Positions 44,582 to 56,707 of a stretch of 64,000 bases of DNA are shown here, piece by piece. The translations under genes were made by a program, and so were the position numbers. The DNA lies in assembly GCA_914767885.1 (NCBI GenBank), contig CAJZBQ010000033.1, forward strand, positions 496,001-560,000. Direction: 5' to 3'. Under the pieces are notes generated by a model that saw nothing but the letters and a program-made list of their open reading frames with translations, did not search any database and was not told the origin of the DNA. Every line of letters begins with the position of its first letter. Positions within the stretch are counted from its first letter, which is position 1. The stretch is from Blepharisma stoltei (lineage: Eukaryota > Ciliophora > Heterotrichea > Heterotrichida > Blepharismidae).

Positions 44582-47500
44582 ATGTCAAGCATAGAAAAAA
44601 GACTGTCTGGGACTATAAGGAAAAATTTTTCAGACCTTCAAACTGCTTATATAGCATGAAACACTTATCAAGCCAGCCAGCAGCAAAACCTACAGGCTTT
44701 TTTCCAAGTAGCACGAGTGTGTGAGCATGAGCTATGTAATATGGATTTCGATGAGTGCAATTTCCCTAAAAAGTTCATAGAGGAACTTTTATTGTATATC
44801 TCTGAGTGTCTTCGGATCTTTGATAACAACCTCAGATCTGAAACCACTACCCATGAACTTTTACAAGTCCTTGATTATTTTAACCCTTTTCTCAAGATTT
44901 TATATTATATTCTCCCTGTTCCAGGCTTCAAATTAGATGAAGGAATCATTGAGAAAATTATGATAGTTGCCGAAAGCATAAAACAATTCGAAATTGAAAG
45001 AATAGAGAATGAGGGAATCCTTAAATTTTTATTTCTCGTCTGCCAAACTTTATTTTTGGCCACTCTTATGCGAAGAGAAAAATCAGGGAAAAATAAAACA
45101 CTGAATTTGGTTTTCCATTTGTTTCAAAGTCTTTTAACAGACTTGATAAATGAGCCAAAATTAAACAAAGTTTCGATAAAACCTTTTGAACTGCCAAGGA
45201 GTAAGTTCAATCCGGATATATCTCCAGTTGATTTGACGTATTACTTAGTGTATCTTCTTAATCAATTGGCTAAGCTAAATCCATCACTTTCTATGCATTA
45301 TTTAGTAATCCACATACTCCCTAAGTTGATCGATAATTTACTCTTGATACTAAAATTCAAGCAAATACAAAAATCCAAAAAATCATTTCTAGCTGCACAC
45401 AAAAGTTTTCAAATTTTTACATTATTGCATATACTAAATGGAATAATATATCTATGAGATTTTGGTAGGGGCAATCTTTATTTTATAATAAATGTTTTTT
45501 TAATGGCAAAGATCTACTTATGCTAGCTCCCCCCCTCCGTGAGTGAACAAAACCATTAGAAAAATCCCTATTTTTTGCCCAAAAACCCACCCTCCGTGAG
45601 TGAAAAAAAAATGTTTTTATAGAAAAATTTTTTATGGAAAAAACAATTGATATATAAATGATAATTAATATAATGAAATCTAGAGCTAATTCTATTTTAA
45701 TTTTAAATGAATTGCTATTTAAAACATAAATTTTATAAATTAAATTAATATTTGCGTTCCAATTTTTGTGAATTAGGATTTTTTTAAATTTCGAAAAAAA
45801 TATTTTTTAAAAAATTTATATATAAATTTTTTTGTTCACTCACGGAGGGGGGGAGTAAGCAAGATACAGTTTCTTGCTTAAATTCTAAAGAAGAATTAAG
45901 TGAAAACATATTAGAAGACCATTCAGAGAATATAAAGGAGCTGTTTTATTGTACAATTTCTACGTATATGAAGCATTACTGGAGTGTGAATAGCTCAAAT
46001 GACCATGAATGTGAGTTTATTGCGCATTTTTTAAGAATATTTTTTGATATTTTCCCACAAAAAGCAACAAAACCATCACTAAATTTTTTGCCGATCGAGA
46101 TGTTTGCAAAATTATTAACAGCTGTAAAAATTATTTACTCCCCCCCCTCCGTGAGTGAACAAAACCACGCTATTTTTGCCCAAAACCCACCTTCCGTAAG
46201 TGAACAAAAATGTTTTAATAGAAAAAATTTTTTATGGAAAAAAATTTTTGATATATTAATGATAATTAGTATAATGAAATCTAGAGCAAATTCTGTTTAA
46301 TTTTAAACGAATTGCTTTTTAAAACATAAATTTTATAAATTAAATTAGTATTTGCTTTCCAATTTTTGCGAATTAGGATTTTTTTTAAATTTCGAAAAAA
46401 AAAATTAACCCCCCTCCGTGAGTGAATACAAATTTTTTTGTTCACTCACGGAGGGGGAGTTAGGAAACGCAACAAGAGCTTATTTCTCACCCTCCACTTG
46501 CACAATCATTGATTTTGCAATTCATAGAGACCATTCTCAGCCGACTTTCCAAACAAAAAATAAATCCTCATCGATTAAGCGAGACTAAAATTGCTTATAT
46601 AATGTTTTCTAGACCTTTTTTTGAGATAGAAAATGAAAGAAATGAATATAGTGCAAACTTATCTGAGTCGGCAAGATTAAGTTGGAGAAAAATATGAAAT
46701 GATATTATGGGTTCCCCCAATATTGCATGAATTTCAGAATCATTGGTAAAATCATTACGAATTTATGATGGAAATGTAAATTATTTACTGAAAATTAGCT
46801 ATTTCGTAAGAGAAGAATTCGAGAGAAAAAATTCTTTGATGAAGCTGTGCTTGCTAAATGGCTTATTGGATGCATTGATGCAAAAAACACTTATATTAAA
46901 AAGGGCTGGAGAAAATGAAGGATTTTCTGCTTTTTTTTCTATTATAAGCTCGATTTTAGACCTCAATGGTCCAGATGAAATTAAAAATTCTTCATTTTTA
47001 CTAGAAACGCTGCTATCAGAAGAATTTCTGCTAGATGAGGCTTGCTGTGATCAAACTTTAGTTTGCTGCTCAAAGCTTCTAAAATACCAAGATAAATCAT
47101 GCCATTTAAAAGTCAAACAGATCCTTGACAACACAACTAACCCTAATTTATTGCTTAAATTGTGCGATTCAATCCAAGACTCTTTGAAAGACTTAGCAGA
47201 TAATCATGCTATACAAATAAAGTTTGCTGAAACAGGAATAATAAGAACTTTTCAAAATAAATTATGTAATAGCATAGCATTTCTTGATGAAATCGTTAGC
47301 AAAGTTTGAGAAAAAATTTTTGAATGCATTTGAATGATAATTAATAAAAATTCTGAAGCAAGAAAATACATGGCTGATTTTCAAGTTCACAAAATTATAT
47401 TGACTTTAAGAAATCCGTTATTTTGTGAAAAACAAAAAGAAATATGTAATAAAATTTTTGATATTTTATTGGGTATTTTATGTGGAAATATGAATTTCGA

Positions 47501-50500
47501 TGAAAGCCAATTTACTGGAATTTATACAGCAGAGGTGATCCCACTTATTATCGAATTCTTGGTAGGATCTCTAGATACTAAGCCGATTGAGAAATATTCA
47601 AAAATAATACTAAGGTTGCTATCTAATCCTATAAATGCAGCTCAATTTGCAATGAGGCAAACTACAGCCATTTTGCTTGAAAGTTTGTCTTTTCCTCACA
47701 AAGAAGAAACTATTAAATTTTGTGCCAATGTTCTTTCAAGAATTATCCAGCATCATGTAACTCCAAATGAGTTGAGAAAAATTATAGAAATTGCTATTTT
47801 ATCCCATAATTCAACAAAAGCAATAATTTGCAAATCCATGGCAAAAGCTGCCACATTCTGCTATCAATCTCAAATAAATCATGGAGTATCTGATCCTTCC
47901 AGATACTTCAATTTTCGCCAAAACTGAGGAGAATTGGCATGTGAACTCCCAAAGCCGACGGTTATTCTGCCCAAAAAAGAATTCACCATTTTTATGTGAA
48001 TTTTCTTTGACAACCTCACAGATTCTATTATTTTTGAACTATCAGAAAGCAAAGACACAAGATTTACAATTTATTTGAATAAAGAAAAATTATCTGTTAA
48101 CTCCCCCCCCCTCGAAGTTCGATCAAGATTGTTTTGGTCGAACTTCGAGGGGGGGTTAAGAAAAATTTTTTTAAAAACAATTATATATAGAATTTTTTTT
48201 ATATAATTTAGTAGTTAAAAAAAAAAATTTATCATATTCTTCTGTATGGTTGAGAGGGTGTAAAGGGTTAGAAAAAATAGTGCAAGATGGTTTTTGTAAC
48301 GCTTTTTTAGAACTTGAATACAAAAATCGCAAGCTCACCCCCACATAGTTTAAAATTTTTGAAAAATTGCTTATTTTCCGAGTAAATTTATATAGGTCTT
48401 GGTCGAACTTTGAGGGTTAATTTTCCAAAAAAATAGGAATTTTCCCTATATCTTGGTCGACTACGAGGGGGGGGAGTAAGTACAAAGCTCAAGAAACCTG
48501 GTTTAAATTAAAATGCCCTCATGATATTGTTTTAAATCAGTGAAATTTAATAGGGGTAGGAATGAGAAAAATATCCAAAGTGTTTGGAAGTAAAGATGAA
48601 ATTTATGTAAATGTGAATAGACATTGCATGCACTTAAATAAAGAATGCAAAGGAAATTTAAGCTTTATTCATATATACATAAAATGGTGATGACAGATCG
48701 CCCGGCCTCTTCACCCCTTTTTCTTCAACTCCAGCACGCAACAGCCACAGTGAAGGGGAAGAACAGAAATAGCAGGAAATCTGCCGGACCTTAGAGAGCT
48801 GATCCTTGGGACTCTAAGTTTTTGCCTCTGAGGCAATCATTGAAAAAGGGTAGGACCAGCAAATCCCCGAGAGGACGATAAATCCCTCGAACAGGGCTCA
48901 ATAGGTGACATCTCTACCTAACGAGAAGCTGGGAGTTTCGACCAATGAGATGGGCCCATAGGCTGCAAGAGTCGTGGAAGTCAAGATCGGTCGTGTCAAT
49001 CCCTTGCCTGTGGCGGAGAGGAAGGGTATCTGCCAAGGGTTCCTCGGTGATGACGAGCATGTTTGCATGGAAATCCCATCCCTATCGAGGTCGAAGAGCT
49101 TAATCTAATCTAATTTAAGCTTTATTCATGCAAGCTTCAGACAAATTTCTTGTGGTAAAAGCACATGGAGCAGAAAAAAAGAATTCAATGGTAAATGTAC
49201 AGGATTTTATATAGCAAATAAATGCTTTTTAGAAAATTTTTATATGCAGCTGTATGAATTATCATGCAATTATAATTTTGATTTCTGCCCAGAGGCTTCT
49301 GCGACTTATACCAACTTTATTCCAAATAAAATTTTATTATCAGAAATATCAAAAACATTGGTATTAAAATGGACTTCAAAGCAGTCAGTCCCTGAGAGCG
49401 ATTTTGATTTTAAAATCTCAAAGAAAGAATGTGATATTTTCAATGGGATTAGCCTTTTTGAAGCAATTGTAGCAAATGGAGGATTAAAAATATTTTTGCC
49501 CCTGTTTACAGAGCAAACATTTACAACTTCTCAGCCATTTAATGTGTTTGATTGCATTTTTGTGATGAAATCCTTGGATAATGTTATAGATGAAGATTTT
49601 TTCGAAACACTTGGCCATGTGCTTGAAAGATCTATTATAAATCCTAATGAAATCCTTTTACAGTCAATAGCAAATATTATTGACAAGCTGGAATTCAACC
49701 CTGAGTACCAATTCAAATGCATCAAAAGCATACTTTTAAACGATAAAATCTGGAGAACTTTACCGAGAGAATTAACTGAATCATATTTCAAAGCCCTAAT
49801 AAAATATATTCCTTTGAACTTCCACAATAAAAAAAATGATATAACTCATATATGCTCTTACCTAATTAAATTCACAAACTGGGAATTTTATCAGGAATTA
49901 ATTTTAGAAATATTGGAAAAAACATTAATTGCCACAAAAACAAAATGCAGATATAGGAGCATTGCTCAGTTGATCATTTTTATTATAAGCAAGACAAATA
50001 ATCATGATTTTATGAGCACTTTTCTTGACCATCTTTATTACAAGAAAATTGTGACTTCATTTTCAGCAAAAATCTGCTACGCAATGCTTCATTTGTTGGA
50101 AAACTTCAAAGATTCTTCAATTATCCAATCAAAAGCATTAAGATTGATTTTTTCTTTTCCGTTTGTTGCTGGTGCTGTTAATTTCAGTGAAGTATTTGAA
50201 ATAGTAAGCAATAAATTTGAAGCAAATATTGATTATGAAACAAGTATGATTTTAATTGATATTTTCGTTAATTCAAATCTAAGGGAATCAGGCTATCTTG
50301 CTGATTTAATAACGAGGAAAATATGTCAAAGCCCAGAAATAGGAAGAATAATATCAGCTCTTACTAATTCTTGCGAAAATTTAAAAGTTCGGCATATTTT
50401 GCATGATCGGCCAAACTTCCCGGAATGGGTTGTTGAATGTGCTAATAGTGAATCTGCTGAGTCTATTGAGAGCTTAGTTATTACTATTTTTTGTAATAAA

Positions 50501-53500
50501 ACTTATATGAAAAATTTCAACAAGCTCAAAGAAGTCACAAAATTACTGTCGAGCACCATTTTATCGTCTAGGCTATTTTATATTTATTTTGTGATACTAG
50601 AATACTATAATTCTTCTCAAGGATTTATTGAAAAATCAGAACTTTATATAGATTTTATCAGCGTTTTAGAAGACTCTATCCCGTATTTTGACAGCTCTAT
50701 TTATGAAGAAATGTACACTCACACACTATCAAAAATTTACCAAATTGCAGTGGATAATAATTTCTTATCATGCACTTATCCGTATTTACCTAAAATAAAC
50801 TTCAATGCGCTCTTCTTCCTGTATAAACAGAGGATTGACGAGCAAATAATATCAATATCAAGCTCTTATTTAAAAGAAGGAGGAGTCTTAAGGATAATTC
50901 TCAATTTAGCCCTAATTGGATTAGCTTATGGGGAAAATGAAAAATCATTAGAAATTATTGAAGAATTGTCTTTCAAAGATATTAGAATAAATAAAGAATG
51001 AGAAAAGAAGCTCGCAAGCACTAACTCCCCTCTTCCATAAGTGTTAAAAATCACCTATTTTTTTGACAAAAACCATCTCTCCGAACAAAAATTTTTAAGA
51101 AAAAATATTTTTATATATAAATGATGATTAGTTAATGAAATCTCTAGCTAATTCTGTTTGATTTTGAACAGTTTACATTTAAAACATAAATTTTACAAAT
51201 CAAATTAATATTTTATTTATGATATTTTTTAAATTTTGAGAAAACAAAATTTACTATAAAATTTGCATGTATTTTAAAAAATAATTAACCCTTCTTTGTG
51301 CGCCAACAAAATGTTTTGTTCACTCAGGGGGATAAAGAGATATACTGAAATTTTAAGAGATTTTCCAAAAGAAAATGATGAATTTTCAAGCAGGGTTTTT
51401 ATCGTTTTTTATATTGTAGCCGAGATGACGGAAATAATTCGATTTAGAGAGCAAAAGCAATATTCGACATCAATAATGCTTCAATCATTAAGAAGAATCA
51501 TCAATAAAACGAAAATCGGAGATATGATACAAGAGGTTGCAAGTATTTATGGCCTTGAAAGCATAGGGTATTTTAATGAGTTGCTTACCCAGTTTTCAGA
51601 GTGCTTCTACTCAAGCACTTTATTTCAGATCCACAGAGGAATATTTCCCTACGGCGAAATCAAAAGAGAAAGAACTGCAAGCACAGCAAGCACGAAAAGT
51701 GCAAACAGTACTGAAAACGCAATCCAGAATAGCTTTACAAAGCCGATCATAGATCAAATTTATACTCTTAACATTAGCTCGACATCTGAAAACACTTTGC
51801 TTGCTCCCTTCCTTAATGGGTAAGCAAAATTTTTTCCTTCTTAAGAGGGGGTGTTTTTTGGAAAAAATTATCTATACATTTATTGAACTATTTTTTTCGA
51901 TGTTCCCAATTCGCAAACACTGGAAAGTGAAATTAATTTAATTTGAAAATTTGTTTTAGAGCACAAGCTTTTTAAAAATATAATAAAAATCAGCATAGTA
52001 GCTATAGAAATTGCCCGAGGATGGCGCTATATTGCGCCATCCTCGGGCAATTGGAGACACGGCTCCACACGGGAATTGTGTTCCACGTGTGGAGCCATTT
52101 TTCCACGTGGGAAAATGTGGATTCCACACGTGGAATACGGTTCCCGTGTGGAGCCAATTTTCGCTTGCCCTAGGATGGCGCCATATAGCGCCATCCTAGG
52201 GCAAATCCTATATCACTTATTTATCAATATTTTATAAAAACAAATTTTTACTTGCAATAGAGAATCTCAAAAATAGGCATTTTCCAATGATTTTGCTCTC
52301 TCACAGAGGGGAGAATTAGCTTATTATGCAGTGAGGAGTGGAATAGAAAAGTTCAGTCTTTCCTTCTTTCTTATACATCACTGAAACTGAATCTCATTCA
52401 AAATTGCCTATCAAAATACACATTTGCAGATCCTCCAGCAGCCTTTTTTAATCGTGATGAGGCTGCTACACACGCAGAGCACTATATCATTAAAAAGGAA
52501 AAAGTGATAGAAGCCATTCCAGAAAATTTGACAGAAAAAAGCATCAAAATTGAGCTGAAATACAAAGAATTCTTAAAAAGTCTTAAAGCAAATATGGCAA
52601 ATACAAAAGAAGAGCAAAACTATGATATGAAAATTTACCCAGTGCTTGATAAAATTGGCAGACAATCGTTTTTGAAACCATCGTTTAAAAGATCAAGCCG
52701 TTTGGCTGGAAAAAACAACAGTGTGTCCCCAACATTTGACGCTTCAATGTTCAAATCTCTACCTTCCCCCCTCCGTGAGCGAAAAAAAAAACTTGTTCGC
52801 TCATGGAGATGGGTTAATTTTTTTTTAAAAAATTTTATATATAATTTCAAACAAAAAACATTTTCAAAAAATTAAAAAAATCCTAATCGCAAAAATTGGA
52901 AAGTAAATATTAATTTAATTTGGAAAATTTATGTTTTAAAACGCAATTTATTTAAAATTAAACAGAATTAGCTAGAGATTTCATTATACTAATTATCATT
53001 TATATATCAATTTTTTCCCATAAAAAATTTTTGTTCGCTTACGGATGGTGGGTTTTTTTTTGCAAAAAATATAGCGATTTTTCTATTGGTTTTGTTCGCT
53101 CACGGAGGGACAGGAGTAAGTGTAATGGTTGGAGGGTATGCTTCATCAGAGCATAAGTTCAGTCCAAGGCCTGAAGGACTAGAAGGATTTGAATTAAGTG
53201 AAGAATACGCTGAATTGAAAATAAATGAAGAAGAAGATGAAAATGAGCCTACTCCAAGATCAACCGTCACAAATACAATAACTGCAACTTCAGAGTGAAA
53301 TAGCCCCTATACTGAAATTTTCGAGTGTGAAAGAATTAAAGTCGATGGAAGCTATCTTGGCGTCATTGAGATTACATCAGATTTCTTGCTCTTTGAAAGT
53401 GAAGGCAAAGAAAAAGATGATGAAAGCATATATGAAGGAAGCTCGCCAATTTGCAATCAACTGGCAACACAAAAGTCGATTTTATTTGAGTCTAGAGATA

Positions 53501-56500
53501 TTAAAGAAGTCTATGGGAGAAGATTTATGCACAGATATTCTGCTATTGAATTCTTCCTTAAGTCAGGAAAAAGTTATTATTTTAATTTATTTACAGAAGA
53601 AAATAAAACTCAAGCATTCAGAGTTATGAAAATCTGGGAAAGGCAGGGAGCCAAGCTATATCCTAAGCTGAGCCATGAAAAATTAAAAAAATACAAAACC
53701 TGGTGATGTGAAGGAAAAATTTCGAATTTCCAATATTTGATGATTTTGAATAAAATGAGCAGCCGTTCTTTTAATGAAATAAGCCAATATCCAATTTTTC
53801 CTTGGGTGTGTAAAGACTTTACTTCTGATAAACTGGATTTAACTGATAAAAATATATATCGAGATTTATCCTATCCTGTTGGAGCCCAAACTGATGACTT
53901 AAGAAGTCAAGCCCGCTCTCGGTATGAGCAATGAAAGGATGAAGAAATTCAAGCTTTTCATTATGGGTCTTTATATTCTTGTGGAGGAATTGTTTGCTAT
54001 TATAATCTCCGTATTGAACCTTTTACTGCAGTAGCTATATGTTTACAAGGAGGATCATTTGATATCCCTGATAGACTGTTTTATTCATTTCAATCAGCTT
54101 GGGATAGCTGCAAAAGCAGCTGCGGAGACTCCAAAGAGTTAATCCCTGAAATGTTCTATTTGCCTGAAGTTTTGATCAACATAAATCATAAAAAATTTGG
54201 AAAAAGACAAGGGAACGGAGGAGAAGTGAGTGATGTCGAGCTGCCTCCTTGGGCATCATCGCCTATTGATTTTATAAGAAAACATCGGCAAATATTAGAA
54301 TCAAATGCGGTCAGCTTGAATCTTCATTTATGAATTGACTTAATTTTTGGATGCAAACAGAAAGGAAAAAATGCAGAAAAAGCACTTAATGTCTATTTAG
54401 GGACTGCTTATGAAGAATCCTTGACTAAGTTTGATAGCTCGAATATGACTAAACATGAGAAGCGGCCTTTATATGAAGGAATTTATCATTTTGGCCAAGT
54501 CCCTGTGCAGCTTTTTACCAAGTCCCATCCAAAACGAGTTTTAAAAGAAAAGCCTCTCAGCGTGTTTGATAAGTATAACGATTTTACACTTCATCCTTGT
54601 ATAAACTCACGAGCAGAAATAACTGGAAAGGTCTATGCAATTTTCACTACACAAAAATTTCTATTAGCAGTAAAAGCTATTGAAAACAATAAAAAATGAT
54701 TTTTAGTCAAAATCAAATGAAAACAAGACCAAAATGAATTAAGAATCGACTCATCATCCTCAAAAGAGTGTGAATTAAAAGACTTTAGGCCTTTGAATAT
54801 CGAAAATTGGGAAGAAAAGTATCAATGGAATCATATTTTATCCGGGTGCAGGCCAAATGACTTTGCCTTTTTGATAGTGTCCATTTCTTATCTTATCTTA
54901 TAGAATTTATATCGCTTAACGTCCACTACGGGGGTTACAACTCCAGGTTTATCACTCGCCTTTCGTCGCATCGGGCCCACCAGCCTGCTGGAGACAGACT
55001 CGCTTCGATCGCCAAGGGTGCTTCTAGGGCAAATGTCCACGTCTTCGACGGCTCATGGATGAGCTACTTGCTTGTACATGGGTTGCTTTTCCGAAAAACC
55101 CCAAAAAATGGATTTTTCTGGTCGGCTATCGGCAAAAAGGAAAAATGCAAAGCCTGGGACGTAACGCCCAGTTTCACGCTAGGGAGTTGCCCGAATGGTC
55201 CAGAGGACTTTGCTGGGCTTCCCCTTTCCAACCCTGCACCTTCCTTCCCCACGAGGAAAAATCCACCCCTGAGAACAGACTAGGGCTAGGCTCTGAAAGC
55301 TACCAGAATTGCTTACCTAGCATTGCAGTCCATCTCTGAAATGGTAAAACCTTGCCGGATATAATTAAAATATGAGTCGAGGCTGTATGGCCGGGAGGCC
55401 ATACCCAGACGAAGACGCCATATTTTAATTATGATAGTGTCCATTTCACCGAAAAATTTTTGGCCGAAAATTGATCGAAAATTTTTGATAGTAAGACACT
55501 TGACCGAAAAAAAACGTTAATTTTCTGTCAAATGTCCGCACTATCAAAAATTTTCGACCAAATGGATTTCGATAAAATGTACACTGTCAAAAATCCACAG
55601 TCATTTGACATGGAGCCATTTTATCCACCCTTGACATCAGGATCCTTCTAGACAGAGGACCAAATCAATTTTGTCTGTGGAATAATGACTTGCTAGTTTC
55701 TGGTTTCCATATCGACAATTCTTTTAAAATTCACAATTTCGATGGGATCCTAATTAAATCAATTTACCATCATTGCGGCCTCATCATTTGCTTACCCCTT
55801 ATCTTTGATTAAACGGTTAGATGTCGCAATCGAGGATTGGTAAAAATAATTAAAAAGGAAAACATATGATTTTTTATTTATTTTATAATTTTTTTTCTAA
55901 TAAAAATTTTAACACAATTATTCTATAATATCTCTAATATTCATTCTAAATTGGGGGATAATTTTTTAAGAAATCATTCGGATTATTATCCCAATTTTGG
56001 GGAAGTTTTCAATTGAATTATTTGATTAAGGATACTGAGAGTTAGCATCTTCCAATAGACTTTTATTTACTGGGAGTTTAGACTCGACAATTTGTTTATG
56101 GAAGCCTTTCAAATCAATCCAATCCCGAATAAAACCAAGAAATATTTACTTTGGGCATTCAGATCCAATTAAAATGATTTCAGTGTCTATATCATATCAA
56201 GCTTTAGTGTCTTTAAGCATGTGTGGAGCAGTTTTGCTACATAATATTAGGACTGGTGAATGCATTAAAAGGATATTAAAGAGCTGCGAAAAGCCTCCTA
56301 GAGCCATAGCAATCAGCGAAATTGGGGTTATTGCTGTATCGTTTCCTGAGCAGCATTTAGTAAAAATTTATACAATTAATGGACAACACTATATGGATGA
56401 TTATAGGCTGAAATGTGAGGAAGTCTGATGTATGCAATATAACAAAAGCGGGGATTATTTGATTACTGGAAGCGACTACGGCGTGTCATTTTTTGATACG

Positions 56501-56707
56501 ATTGATAAATCTGAGAATAATAAAAATGTAAGAAAAAGCGGAATAAAAGATGTGTTTACAACAGTGATATCTTTGTGTGTACCAACAAATGAAGAATTTA
56601 TTATTTTTTCAATAAATCTAGAAAATAGCTCAAGAATATCGACATTTGAACTTTTGCCACCAAATCAAAAAAAGACCAGTATGAAGCAAGTGCATGTTCT
56701 TGCATAA
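44582..56707 (+). CDS. Giant PH-BEACH-WD40 protein (neurobeachin/LYST class)
   Basis: About 2,790 residues after removal of eight IESs, one SINE and short introns; the sum of exonic parts is divisible by three. The first ~1,900 residues are helical armadillo/concanavalin-like sequence as in BEACH proteins. Residues ~2000-2110 form the PH-like domain (ERIKVDGSYLGVIEITSDFLLF). The BEACH domain at ~2140-2380 has YLMILNKMSSRSFNEISQYPIFPW, YRDLSYPVGAQ, GGSFDIPDRLF, ELIPEMFYLPE, DVELPPWA and WIDLIFGCKQKG. C-terminal WD40 repeats (STICLWKPF) end at TAA 56705. BEACH proteins act in membrane traffic, vacuole fusion and lysosome size control. Exons after resolution: 44582-45493, 45860-46123, 46464-48099, 48479-48672, 49130-51023, 51345-51815, 52319-52761, 53119-54840, 55624-55794, 56045-56707. 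Confidence 0.9.
45524..45855. mobile_element. TA-bounded type 1 MITE in the BEACH gene
   Basis: 332 bp, TAGCTCCCCCCCTCCGTGAG to CTCACGGAGGGGGGGAG, TA at 45856-45857. The clearest type 1 copy. TA-to-TA removal alone leaves an in-frame stop; a 34-nt GT...AG intron spanning the site (45494-45523 plus TAAG 45856-45859), or use of an upstream TA, restores the frame. Confidence 0.85.
46124..46463 (+). other. 15-nt intron split by an IES
   Basis: GTAAAAATTATT (46124-46135) plus TAG (46461-46463) form GTAAAAATTATTTAG only after the IES is removed. Exons then read KLLTA|ETQQELI. Without the intron, IES excision leaves an in-frame TAG. Confidence 0.88.
46136..46460. mobile_element. TA-bounded type 1 MITE inside an intron of the BEACH gene
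   Basis: 325 bp from TACTCCCCCCCTCCGTGAG to CACTCACGGAGGGGGAGT, TA at 46461-46462. Body nearly identical to 45524-45855, including AATGATAATTAGTATAATG. Confidence 0.9.
48098..48476. mobile_element. TA-bounded IES in the BEACH gene (type 2)
   Basis: 379 bp, TAACTCCCCCCCCC to GGGGGGGGAG, TA 48477-48478. Left end carries a CGAAGTTCGATCAAG/TTGGTCGAACTTCGAGG hairpin. Excision joins KEKLSV to KYKAQETW. Confidence 0.9.
48673..49129 (+). mobile_element. SINE-like insert, family B, in the BEACH gene
   Basis: 457 bp flanked by an 18-bp repeat AATTTAAGCTTTATTCAT (48655-48672 and 49112-49129). Head ATAAAATGGTGATGAC, tail TTAATCTAATCTAATTT. Removal joins NLSFIH to ASFRQISC in frame. The longest target duplication in the window. 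Confidence 0.92.
51022..51342. mobile_element. TA-bounded type 1 MITE in the BEACH gene, offset right boundary
   Basis: Begins TAACTCCCCTCTTCC. The expected terminal GGGGGA|TA is at 51333-51334, but that junction is out of frame. The next usable TA (51343-51344) restores KLASTTEILRDFPKE. Body is type 1. Confidence 0.75.
51814..52316. mobile_element. TA-bounded IES with nested palindrome in the BEACH gene
   Basis: 503 bp between TA 51814-51815 and TA 52317-52318. Ends near TCCTTCTTAAGAGGGGG and CTCACAGAGGGGAGAA. Excision joins LLAPFL to SLLCSEEWNRK. A separate foldback element (52011-52204) is inserted in the centre. Confidence 0.84.
52011..52204. repeat. Foldback element with a hairpin at each end
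   Basis: Each end is itself a hairpin: TTGCCCGAGGATGGCGC with its inverse at 52011-52050, and TTGCCCTAGGATGGCGCC with its inverse at 52165-52204. The core repeats CCACACGTGG-type palindromes. The whole 194 bp can fold into a multi-armed cruciform. Confidence 0.85.
52760..53116. mobile_element. TA-bounded type 1 MITE (inverted) in the BEACH gene
   Basis: 357 bp, TACCTTCCCCCCTCCGTGAG to GCTCACGGAGGGACAGGAG, TA 53117-53118. Opposite orientation to 45524. Excision joins ASMFKSL to SVMVGGYA. Confidence 0.9.
54839..55621. mobile_element. TA-bounded palindromic IES with nested SINE, at the BEACH-WD40 linker
   Basis: 783 bp between TA 54839-54840 and TA 55622-55623. Inverted ends share CAAATGACT and TTTTTGAYAGTGT. 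Excision gives WNHILSTLDIRILLDRGPNQ, joining BEACH to the first WD40 blade. A 560-bp SINE-like element lies within its left arm. Confidence 0.85.
54888..55447 (-). mobile_element. SINE-like element, family D, nested in an IES arm
   Basis: 560 bp flanked by TGATAGTGTCCATTTC (54872-54887 and 55432-55447). Plus-strand left end is a (CTTAT)n run, then TTAACGTCCACTACGGGGG. The other end is a hairpin, ATTAAAATATG...CATATTTTAAT with inner GTATGGCC/GGCCATAC. Confidence 0.87.
55793..56042. mobile_element. TA-bounded IES between WD40 repeats
   Basis: 250 bp, TACCCCTTATCTTTGATTAA to GATTAAGGATACTGAGAGT, TA 56043-56044. Excision joins HHCGLIICL to ASSNRLLFTGSLDS. Confidence 0.87.

Noticed and set aside
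52011-52199. 62-residue frame
   Set aside because: It is the translation of the foldback element's palindromes.
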